From the NCBI GenBank assembly GCA_003989065.1, contig RXIW01000036.1, positions 1 to 36,149 on the forward strand: a stretch of 36,149 nucleotides of DNA, read 5' to 3'. Made by a program: the position numbers and the translations under genes. Under the pieces are notes generated by a model. That model searched no databases, was not told the DNA's origin, and worked only from the letters and a program-made list of their open reading frames with translations. Positions 8,549 to 15,838 of this stretch are shown here, in pieces. The DNA comes from Candidatus Competibacteraceae bacterium. GTDB lineage: Bacteria > Pseudomonadota > Gammaproteobacteria > Competibacterales > Competibacteraceae. The stretch's first letter is position 1; every line of letters begins with the position of its first letter.

Positions 8549-8968
8549 CTAGTCGGACGTTATGCAGCATCTGCGTTGTTCCAGCGTCTCGATCAGTCGG
8601 CAGTGTTCGGTGGTCGGGCTTTGGCAGTGAGTCAGCTGGGTCAACACATCGCGCAGTGCCATGAGATCGGCAATCTTGGCCTCGACCTCGACCAGGTGCG
8701 CCTGTACCAGGCGATCCGCTTCCCGACAGGGTTGATCCCGGTTATCGGCCAATTGCAACAGCGTCTTGACTTCATCAATACTGAAACCGAGCTCCCGACC
8801 CCGACGGATAAAGCGCAGCCGCTTTATCATCGTCTCATCATAGTAACGATAACCGTTAGTTGAACGCAGCGGATGAGGTAAAAGACCGATTCGCTCGTAA
8901 TAGCGGATGGTTTCCAGGTTGACCCCGGATTCCCGGCTCAATACGCCGATGGTGCGTCTTGGCGACAT
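8549..8968 (-). CDS. MerR-family heavy-metal-responsive regulator
   Basis: This 139-residue regulator has a MerR winged helix-turn-helix (about residues 5-72, IGVLSRESGVNLETIRYYER). A long dimerisation helix follows (about 80-115), then a metal-binding loop. Candidate metal ligands are Cys81, Cys115 and Cys123, with a terminal Cys134-Cys135 pair. This layout resembles the Zn/Cd/Pb/Hg branch, and the spacing does not decide which metal. It is divergent from a CDF transporter and flanks a textbook MerR operator, so it very likely activates that transporter. The start codon at 8968 lies only about 10 bases from the operator, and no ribosome-binding site is evident, so a very short leader is likely. 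Confidence 0.9.
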   Translation of the reverse strand: MSPRRTIGVLSRESGVNLETIRYYERIGLLPHPLRSTNGYRYYDETMIKRLRFIRRGRELGFSIDEVKTLLQLADNRDQPCREADRLVQAHLVEVEAKIADLMALRDVLTQLTHCQSPTTEHCRLIETLEQRRCCITSD

Positions 8969-8976
8969 GACATGAC

Positions 8977-9007
8977 TTGACTCTGTAGCGGCTACAGGGT
9001 TCAGGAT
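8977..9007 (+). promoter_or_regulatory. MerR-type promoter/operator of the CDF transporter
   Basis: The -35 TTGACT (8977-8982) is followed by the inverted repeat CTGTAG-CGG-CTACAG (8983-8997). After an unusually long 19-bp spacer comes a weak -10, CAGGAT (9002-9007). The dyad extends to 9-bp arms with one mismatch. A long spacer with a dyad inside it is the signature of promoters that MerR proteins activate by untwisting DNA. It faces the CDF gene. Confidence 0.85.
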
Positions 9008-9045
9008 GCGCCATCGTCATCGAGCATGTCAAAAGGGGAAATGCC

Positions 9046-9699
9046 ATGGGCGCACATTGTTGCCATCACGATCACGGGCCGGAGCGACATCAGGATACCC
9101 CGCGTGGCTATCGCAAGGCGCTGTGGGTAGCGTTGATCGTCAATGCCGCCATGTTCGCCGTCGAAGTAGTGTCGGGGATGCAGGCCGAATCCGTGTCACT
9201 GTTATCCGATGCGCTGGATTTCCTCGGCGATGCGGCCAATTACGGGATCAGCCTATGGGTCCTGGGGTTGGGGCTCGCCACTCGCGCCCGTGCATCTCTG
9301 ATCAAGGCCCTATCGATGATCGTGTTCGGCTTGTGGGTCTTGGGATGCACGATCTGGCATCTGACGACGGGCGCGATGCCGAGTGCGCCGACCATGGGAT
9401 TGGTTGGGACGCTGGCGCTGATGGCCAATCTGGGGGTAGCAGGGTTGCTCTACGCCTATCGCAGCGGCGACAGCAACATGCGCAGCGTGTGGCTCTGCAC
9501 GCGCAACGATGCATTGGGCAATGTCGCGGTGCTGTTGGCCGCGCTCGGGGTATTCGGCACAGGCACGGCATGGCCGGATGTGGTCGTGGCCACGGTCATG
9601 GCCAGTCTGGCGTTGTGGGCGGCATGGCAGGTGATTGGCCACGCGCGCGGCGAGTTGGCGCAAGACGGAGCAGCCCCAGACCACTGCGCCGGAGCGTAA
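9046..9699 (+). CDS. CDF-type cation efflux transporter
   Basis: This 217-residue inner-membrane protein has about six predicted helices. The second contains LLSDALDFLGDAANY, where the spaced aspartates correspond to the metal site of cation diffusion facilitators. The N-terminus (AHCCHHDHG, residues 3-11) is rich in His and Cys and could capture metal. The protein is short compared with typical 300-residue CDF exporters because the cytoplasmic C-terminal domain is nearly absent. The ATG at 9046 follows AGGGGA. Expression is probably driven by the MerR operator upstream. It most likely exports Zn, Cd, Co or Pb; the substrate is not decided by sequence. Confidence 0.85.
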   Translation: MGAHCCHHDHGPERHQDTPRGYRKALWVALIVNAAMFAVEVVSGMQAESVSLLSDALDFLGDAANYGISLWVLGLGLATRARASLIKALSMIVFGLWVLGCTIWHLTTGAMPSAPTMGLVGTLALMANLGVAGLLYAYRSGDSNMRSVWLCTRNDALGNVAVLLAALGVFGTGTAWPDVVVATVMASLALWAAWQVIGHARGELAQDGAAPDHCAGA

Positions 9700-9827
9700 C
9701 GATCGGAAAAGCGATCCTCGTCGTCTACGGGAAAAATCGAGCCATAATGCTTTGAAGATTGCCGAAAGATGCGGTTCCTGCTCTTTCGGACGCAACAAGA
9801 GTATTTGTCGACGATCCCGGAGCAACC

Positions 9828-10622
9828 ATGTCGCTTTCCATCTATCTACTGATGTTGCCTTCGTGGCTGGCCATCCTGTTGTTGACGGCCATCGCGGTTT
9901 CCTTCTCGATCGTGGGCTTTCTAGTCGTTCACCGCTTCATACCGGTCAAGATCAGGCAGATTCACAATGACGTAGCGGGTTTCATTTTCGCGACCTTGGG
10001 CGTCACCTATGGCGTGATGCTGGCTTTCGTCGTTATCGTGGTATGGCAGCAGTTCAACGATGCGGAAGTCAACGCCGAAAACGAAAGCAGCGTCGCCTTG
10101 CTGTTATATAAAGACATCATCACCTACCCGAACAAGGTGGCTTCCAAGACCATGCAGGAGGTCTATCTCGGATACCTTCGCAAATCCGTCGAACAACCGG
10201 AAGAGAGACCCAATCAACGCTCCTATGAAGAGTCGATGGCCACCATCAATCAATTGCTATTGATCATCGATGGCGTCATTCCGGAAAGCAGTCATGAGCA
10301 GATCCTGTATACTCAAATTCTTCAAAATATGAATGAATTGACCAAATACCGAAATCTGCGCCATCAGGCCGCTTCGAGTACGCTGCCCAGCGTGATTTGG
10401 ATTGGAGTCTTGGTGGGCGCCATCATGACCATTGGATTCACCTTCCTGTTTGGAACCGAAAACGTATGGGCGCACATTACCATGGTATCTTTGTTGGCAG
10501 CGTTGATTGCAGTGGTGATTTATGTGGTCATCGAACTGGAGTACCCAATGATAGGAAACGTCAAGGTCGGCATACCGTACAGCTACCACAAGATCCTGGA
10601 ATTTGCTGCAGCCAAATCGTAA
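9828..10622 (+). CDS. DUF4239 membrane protein
   Basis: This 264-residue integral membrane protein has two helices near the N-terminus (about residues 5-30 and 48-75). A cytoplasmic or periplasmic middle region follows (about 80-195), then two C-terminal helices (about 198-245). The block NDVAGFIFATLGVTYGVMLAF and the acidic VNAENESSVALLLY stretch are typical of DUF4239, a bestrophin-like family of unknown function. The ATG at 9828 has CCGGAG upstream; the open frame extends 23 codons further but without a good start signal. It converges on the AGE-STAS gene. Confidence 0.8.
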   Translation: MSLSIYLLMLPSWLAILLLTAIAVSFSIVGFLVVHRFIPVKIRQIHNDVAGFIFATLGVTYGVMLAFVVIVVWQQFNDAEVNAENESSVALLLYKDIITYPNKVASKTMQEVYLGYLRKSVEQPEERPNQRSYEESMATINQLLLIIDGVIPESSHEQILYTQILQNMNELTKYRNLRHQAASSTLPSVIWIGVLVGAIMTIGFTFLFGTENVWAHITMVSLLAALIAVVIYVVIELEYPMIGNVKVGIPYSYHKILEFAAAKS

Positions 10623-10640
10623 TGGTGCTCGGTCAAACCG

Positions 10641-10673
10641 GCAAGGTGGACCCATGTCCTGAGTTCACCTTGC
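10641..10673. terminator. Hairpin between convergent genes
   Basis: An 11-bp inverted repeat (10641-10651 and 10663-10673, one G-T pair) with an 11-base loop lies between the ends of the DUF4239 and AGE-STAS genes. There is no clear T-run on either side, so it may act as an mRNA 3'-end stabiliser or a weak bidirectional terminator. Confidence 0.4.
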
Positions 10674-10685
10674 AAGGCTCTGTGC

Positions 10686-12821
10686 TTAGATCCAGTTCAC
10701 TTCATCATTGAGTTCGCTGGATTCGATGGCGCTTTTCACATCCGGACTGGCGCCGGTGATGGCAAACTTGAAGGAAGGACCGAAGGTCTGCTTGCTGAAT
10801 ATGAGATAGCGCAAGGCTTCGCTGCTGATGGAGTCCAGCCCGCTCATGTCGAACAGGATACCACTGGCATTTTGCGCGCGTGCGGCTTCGAATTGTTCTT
10901 CCAAGAAGCGAATGCCCCGAGGCTCGAAAGCGCCTTGTAGAGCGATCTTGGCCGAGCCATTGACGACTTCGATCAAGTCGGCGGTGAACAGAACCTCGGT
11001 CGGCGCAATACACACCCGTACGGTAATTTCGCCGTGTTCCTCGGGTAATTTCACGGTCAAGGCATCGGCGTCAAAATCATCGTAGGCGTGACCGTTAATC
11101 CAGACTTCGCTGATGCGGATGCTGCCTTTGGGCAGGATATCAGGCTGTACCCTCAGGATATTATCGTCCAGGCCGCCGGGTATCGGCTTGAAATAGAAAT
11201 CCATCGGCTCCTGCATGATCAGCAGGTTGGTATATATCGCCGCCAAATAGGCTAATTCGAAGGAATGGTAACCGGCCATCGAATGGCTGCCCTTGCCGCG
11301 TTCCGTACCCAATAGATACGGTTGGCCATTGGACAACACATTGAAATAGACCCCACCGCTTTCGTTATCCAGGAACCAGGCGTTATAGAACGCCGAAGAT
11401 TCACGCGCGATGCGCAAATATTCCGGATCTTTCAGCACGCCATGCAGAATGAGATAGGCCAGAATGCCTTGTTCCTGTTGCCACCATGCCTTACGGTCGT
11501 GCCAGGCGAAGCGATGGAATTTCTCGCCCGGACCCAATACCCGTTCGACCACGTCGTACCAACCGCCGCGCTGTGGATCGCCACCGGCTTTGGGCATCAG
11601 TCCCGCGATCTTGGTCGCCAAGGCGCGATATTCATCCTTGTTCTTCAGACTGTGCATGCGCATCAGATTCCAGGCGATCTTGAGGTTATGGCCAACGACC
11701 GCCCGATTCTGCTGCCAACCCCAGGTCTGATCCTTGGACCAATCATCGTGGAATTTTTCCTGGACGAAGTCGCTTTCCTCGTAATCGGGAAAACGACGGG
11801 CAATGGTATCGAAGGTGTATTCCAGAAAATCGGCGTATTCCGGCTCCTCCGTCGCTAGCCATAAATTGATTAGATAGGCCGGCGCGTGGTCGCCGACCGA
11901 ATTCCAGTTTTTTCGCGCGCGATTATGTCCCAAGCTCTCGCTATAAGGACTCAAGGTAATCGGATCGATATGGGAGTAGTAACCCCCCTTATCGCTCTTG
12001 TCCTTGTAGAAGCGGTTGAACAGATTGATGGTGGACTTAATGTCGTCCATGATCAAGCGATCACCGGTTGCCCGATAAGTTTGGGTCGGGCCGGCTAAGG
12101 CATAGATTTGCTCATAGCAGGGAATGGCATGGTAATCGTCGCCAAATTCGGAAGCAAAAACCTTCTGCTCGGAACCATCGTCGTTAATGTCGACCGCATG
12201 ATACCAGTAGCAGATATCCTCACTCTTATCCTTAAAGCGGAAATGGTCGCGTAGATACTTGGTTCCCTTTTGGGCAGCTTCCAGGTAGCGTTCGTCGCCA
12301 GTCAACAGAAATGCGGAAGAAAAACCGTAGACTAAACGGGAAATCGTATCGCATTCCTGGCGGCCACTACGCAGTTTCTCGCCGGTCAGCGCCAAATTGG
12401 TGCGATATTGCGAGTAATCGATCGTACCGCTACCGAACTCCGCATTGAGATAAAAATCCGCCAATTGGCGGATCTGATGAATCCACCAATCCTGCTTTTC
12501 GAACATATAGTCGTTTTCGGTGCGCCCTACGAAAACGATATGTTTGGCGTCGAAAAGGAGATCTCCACCGGCGCCATCCGGATAAAAGACGCCATAAGCG
12601 AACAAGAATCGACCTGGCGTCAGCATTTCCCGCATGGAGCCGCTGGCGTCGTGGAATGCTTCGCCCAGATTGCGGACCAGTTCGGCGTAGCAGTTGACAG
12701 CGATATGGATGGTGTATTCACGGCCATCCGAGGTTTTCAGGCCAAAACTATCACTGGCCTTGTCATAGCTCGTGACATAGCCGGTGATCAGATCCGAAAA
12801 AGTGAAATCGATTTTGTTCAT
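10686..12821 (-). CDS. AGE-type epimerase/isomerase fused to a STAS domain
   Basis: This encodes a 711-residue protein. Residues about 1-85 form an unrecognised N-terminal beta-rich domain. Residues about 90-550 resemble the (alpha/alpha)6 barrel of N-acylglucosamine 2-epimerases and related sugar isomerases, with the conserved FAWHDRKAWWQQEQG segment. The last 100 residues form a STAS-like domain (ILFDMSGLDSISSEALRYL), the fold of anti-sigma antagonists and sulfate-transporter tails. The aspartate of the usual DSSG phospho-site appears replaced by serine. The ATG at 12821 is preferred over an upstream GTG at 12845. It is the last gene of the glgX-like cluster, 60 bases after the DJ-1 gene. 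The actual sugar substrate is unknown; a regulatory STAS on a sugar epimerase is unusual. Confidence 0.78.
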   Translation of the reverse strand: MNKIDFTFSDLITGYVTSYDKASDSFGLKTSDGREYTIHIAVNCYAELVRNLGEAFHDASGSMREMLTPGRFLFAYGVFYPDGAGGDLLFDAKHIVFVGRTENDYMFEKQDWWIHQIRQLADFYLNAEFGSGTIDYSQYRTNLALTGEKLRSGRQECDTISRLVYGFSSAFLLTGDERYLEAAQKGTKYLRDHFRFKDKSEDICYWYHAVDINDDGSEQKVFASEFGDDYHAIPCYEQIYALAGPTQTYRATGDRLIMDDIKSTINLFNRFYKDKSDKGGYYSHIDPITLSPYSESLGHNRARKNWNSVGDHAPAYLINLWLATEEPEYADFLEYTFDTIARRFPDYEESDFVQEKFHDDWSKDQTWGWQQNRAVVGHNLKIAWNLMRMHSLKNKDEYRALATKIAGLMPKAGGDPQRGGWYDVVERVLGPGEKFHRFAWHDRKAWWQQEQGILAYLILHGVLKDPEYLRIARESSAFYNAWFLDNESGGVYFNVLSNGQPYLLGTERGKGSHSMAGYHSFELAYLAAIYTNLLIMQEPMDFYFKPIPGGLDDNILRVQPDILPKGSIRISEVWINGHAYDDFDADALTVKLPEEHGEITVRVCIAPTEVLFTADLIEVVNGSAKIALQGAFEPRGIRFLEEQFEAARAQNASGILFDMSGLDSISSEALRYLIFSKQTFGPSFKFAITGASPDVKSAIESSELNDEVNWI

Positions 12822-12881
12822 GGGCTGCCTATTACCTCTGGTCACTGTAAGTGCGGAGCAGATAAACGCATGGATAACGAC

Positions 12882-13514
12882 TTAAGCAGCTTTTTCGATT
12901 TCGGCCAAAAAAGCTTCCATGAAACGATCGGTAACGGCGGGATGCTTACCGGAAATCAGGTTGCCATCGAACATGAGATCGACCGTCTGATCACCGTCGT
13001 AGATGACCTCGCCACCGGCATTTTCCACGTCGCAGATGATATTGTGCGCACAAGTCACCTTGCGGCCTTTGAGTAGCGAAGAGTCGGCGCAGAATAGCCA
13101 TAGACTATGGCAGATAGTGCCGATCTTGAGATTGGGCGTATCAACCGCCTTGCGCAGAAAAACCACCGCCGGGGCCATGTTCGGTTGCCCCTTCCGCGGA
13201 TTGGTTTGATAACGCAGACGGTCGGTCGCGTAAGCACCGATCAGAATGATGCCCTTGAAATCAGCCGGAGAAACATGGTCGAGTTCCGTGGTGACAATGA
13301 CATGCTCTTCGACATAACCATCGTCTGGATTCGAGCCGAAAGTGAGCTGAGCATTACCCCACAAATGGGAAAGATAAACGACCTGATAGCCCTTTTCGGG
13401 AAAATAGGCATTGAATTTGCGAAATTCGGTCTGATCGAAATGATCTTCGATCAAGACGCCGATCTTGCCTTTGATCGGCTCGCCCACGATGCCCATGACA
13501 GGTGCTTTTTCCAT
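12882..13514 (-). CDS. DJ-1/PfpI-family protein (class I amidotransferase-like)
   Basis: This encodes a 210-residue alpha/beta protein of the DJ-1/PfpI superfamily. The nucleophile elbow is GTICHSLW, with Cys135 followed by His136. The partner acid is likely Glu23 in LIEDHFD. Members act as proteases, glyoxalases, deglycases or chaperones, so the activity is not decided here. The His directly after the cysteine resembles the PfpI catalytic pair. The ATG at 13514 has GGAGA upstream; the frame is open further but runs into the GMC gene. It lies 53 bases downstream of the GMC oxidoreductase and belongs to the same transcript. Confidence 0.85.
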   Translation of the reverse strand: MEKAPVMGIVGEPIKGKIGVLIEDHFDQTEFRKFNAYFPEKGYQVVYLSHLWGNAQLTFGSNPDDGYVEEHVIVTTELDHVSPADFKGIILIGAYATDRLRYQTNPRKGQPNMAPAVVFLRKAVDTPNLKIGTICHSLWLFCADSSLLKGRKVTCAHNIICDVENAGGEVIYDGDQTVDLMFDGNLISGKHPAVTDRFMEAFLAEIEKAA

Positions 13515-13567
13515 AGAAGATCTCCATTGGTGGAAATTTGTGATGATGATTCGAGCCCGCCTCCGGT

Positions 13568-15115
13568 TCAGCCAAAATCCTTGGCGACGATGTCTTCCAT
13601 GCAACGTTCGGCAATAGCGGCAATGGTCAAAGCAGGATTCGTGACCGCGGTACATCCCGGTATCAGGGCGCCATCGACGACGTAAAGTCCTTGATAGCCA
13701 AGGACTCGACCATACAGATCGCAAGCCTTGCCCAATACCACGCCACCACAGGGATGGGCAGTCACCCCGGCGCCGGCCTGAGTTTTATCGTGAGCCGTGC
13801 TCTGGGTTCCCGGTTCTGGAAACCCATTGATCGGACAAAAGTAATGGCCGCTGAAATTGAGACTGCCCTCGACCGGCATCTCATAAGGATTGTTTTCATC
13901 CAGCAGCGCGTAGGTCAGATTGACCGCTTCCAGCATTTTCAAGTTGCCGGGAGAATCGAGACGGAAAGTCAGGCGGGCCTGATCGGTATCCGGATCGTAA
14001 TGGAATGAGCCCAGATCGGCGGGCAAGGTCATGCCCAAAGTCGTCAAGGTGCCTTCTGGCGCATCCCATTCCGGAAACACGATCAGTGCCTGTGGCAGGA
14101 TCGGATTATCGTGATGTTCGATGATGATCGAGGCAGGCCCTCCTTGACCGCCGTTGGTTCGCATCGAGACTTTCCGAGTCGCGAAAGTGTCGCCGTTATT
14201 GCCCCAGAACTGACCGACATAATCGTTCAATTTCGGTAGCTTGCCAGTGGCCTTGGCCCGCACCAGCATTTTTGAGGTGCCCATGGAACCGGCCGCCATG
14301 AATAAGCTGCCAGTCGCGAAAGTCCGGACTTCTTGCACCTCTCCATGCTCGTCGATTCGCTCGCAAGTCACTCGATAACCGTTTTGACCGTCTTCGGCAA
14401 TCTCGGTGACCTGATGCAAGGCCAGAATCGTTACGTGTCCCGTTTCCTGCGCCAGAGCCAGATAATTATGATCCAGGCTTCGTTTGACTCCACTATTGAT
14501 GCCATACCAGATTTCACCGGCGATAGCGGATGGCTTTTTATCACCTTTCAGTTCTTGGCGAACGACATCCCAATTCGAACCTAAACTGGCGCGTTTGACC
14601 TTAAGACCGGCAAAAGCGGCCTGTTCGGCCATGGCCCTAGTCGACAGATAATAATCGGATTCCAGGATATCGCCTGGAATGGGTGAAGGTTCGATGATCT
14701 CACGCACTCTTGGGTAATAAACGGCATCCATTTCGTCATAGGACATTTCCGCTGGAAAAACCCTGTCCCAGTTGGCGCGACTGGGTTGGTAGAGTACGGT
14801 GTTATAGACCAATGATCCTCCACCGACGCCGGCTGCACACCAAACCGTGATGCCATCCTCAATATGTTGCTCCAACAAACCGACATATCGATCGATCGGT
14901 TTCGGCTCGAACAATACCGTTTTGTCGTTCAACCAAGCGGCGCGCCCATCCGGCTCTCGGTAGGTGCAGAAAGTGTCTTGTTTCTCGGTAATCGGCCACC
15001 ATTTACCGCGTTCCAGGATTAAGGTCTTGATTCCTTTTTGCGCAAGCCGATAAGCAGCGATCGAACCACCGAATCCACTACCGATCACAATTGCTTCATA
15101 GTTTTCCTCAGCCAT
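13568..15115 (-). CDS. GMC-family FAD oxidoreductase, cholesterol-oxidase-like
   Basis: This 515-residue flavoenzyme oxidises an alcohol with FAD. The Rossmann motif is GSGFGGSIAAYRLA (about residues 12-25), and the GAGVGGGSLVYN-like segment binds FAD. The C-terminus carries AHPCGGVVLGKA and VVDGALIPGCTAVTNPALTIAAIAER. This region, with its His and Asn, matches the active-site end of cholesterol oxidases more closely than that of glucose or choline oxidases. No signal peptide is seen, so it is probably cytoplasmic. The ATG at 15115 has AAGGA at ideal spacing. It lies between the SnoaL-like and DJ-1 genes. The substrate may be a sugar, polyol or sterol; the cluster context favours a carbohydrate. 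Confidence 0.85.
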   Translation of the reverse strand: MAEENYEAIVIGSGFGGSIAAYRLAQKGIKTLILERGKWWPITEKQDTFCTYREPDGRAAWLNDKTVLFEPKPIDRYVGLLEQHIEDGITVWCAAGVGGGSLVYNTVLYQPSRANWDRVFPAEMSYDEMDAVYYPRVREIIEPSPIPGDILESDYYLSTRAMAEQAAFAGLKVKRASLGSNWDVVRQELKGDKKPSAIAGEIWYGINSGVKRSLDHNYLALAQETGHVTILALHQVTEIAEDGQNGYRVTCERIDEHGEVQEVRTFATGSLFMAAGSMGTSKMLVRAKATGKLPKLNDYVGQFWGNNGDTFATRKVSMRTNGGQGGPASIIIEHHDNPILPQALIVFPEWDAPEGTLTTLGMTLPADLGSFHYDPDTDQARLTFRLDSPGNLKMLEAVNLTYALLDENNPYEMPVEGSLNFSGHYFCPINGFPEPGTQSTAHDKTQAGAGVTAHPCGGVVLGKACDLYGRVLGYQGLYVVDGALIPGCTAVTNPALTIAAIAERCMEDIVAKDFG

Positions 15116-15211
15116 GGGGGTTCCTTTATGAGTATGATGGCAATCGGGGAATACCAGCTCAGCCAATCAGCATGATGTCAAGCCAGCATGTTGACTTGCG
15201 TGTATCGCTGA

Positions 15212-15778
15212 TCAGGTCTTGATAAGCTGCAATAATTCCGGGCTGGCAAAGACATCGCGGTAGAAGGTCAATTGCTCACTCTTGAAATGGCAGCCGCCGC
15301 GATGCCCGCGTCGCACCCAGCAAACGCTGCCTTTAGCAATCGTTTCGTAGGTAGCGTCGTCCATACAGGCCCATTCGAAATGGACGAATTCGCTATGAAA
15401 CATCACGATCGGCCAAGTCATGGTCACACCGGGTTGGGCGATCAAAGCCCACCAGTGTTTTTCCCGCACCTTCTGTTCATTGACCCCATAGTAAGGACCA
15501 TCCTGGCAAAAATAGACCAAATCATCGCGATATTCTGCAATCAAAATATCGCCACGGCCTTGACGCAGAGCTTCGCAGTGTGTAGGCCACCATTCCTTAT
15601 TTTCATGTTCGATCTGTGCGGCGGTATAATTGGAATCGATGGTCGGCAGCGCGACTTCTTTCATGGATGCGTATCGAAGCCCGTCTTCGATCAATTTGGA
15701 TCGAAGCGGTTCTTGAACGGGATTCGGTTTGGAGTAATCCGCAACCAGTTCCGCGTAATAATTCTTTCGCTTTGCCAT
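15212..15778 (-). CDS. SnoaL/NTF2-like protein
   Basis: This 188-residue protein has a C-terminal half (about 75-180) resembling the SnoaL/NTF2-like cone fold: an acidic strand at DLVYFCQDGPYY, the WALIAQPGVTMTWP segment, then SVCWVRRGHRGGCHFKSEQLTFYRDVF. Members are small-molecule cyclases, isomerases or ligand binders. The N-terminal 60 residues are helical and charged. The ATG at 15778 has AAGGA upstream. It sits between the GlgX-type gene (60 bases upstream) and the GMC oxidoreductase (about 96 bases downstream), so it is part of the cluster. The fold call is moderate and the function unknown. Confidence 0.7.
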   Translation of the reverse strand: MAKRKNYYAELVADYSKPNPVQEPLRSKLIEDGLRYASMKEVALPTIDSNYTAAQIEHENKEWWPTHCEALRQGRGDILIAEYRDDLVYFCQDGPYYGVNEQKVREKHWWALIAQPGVTMTWPIVMFHSEFVHFEWACMDDATYETIAKGSVCWVRRGHRGGCHFKSEQLTFYRDVFASPELLQLIKT

Positions 15779-15838
15779 GTTGAATTCCTTCGTTCAGACT
15801 GCTCTTATCGAAAACTACGTTAAGGAGGCTTCGGCGGG

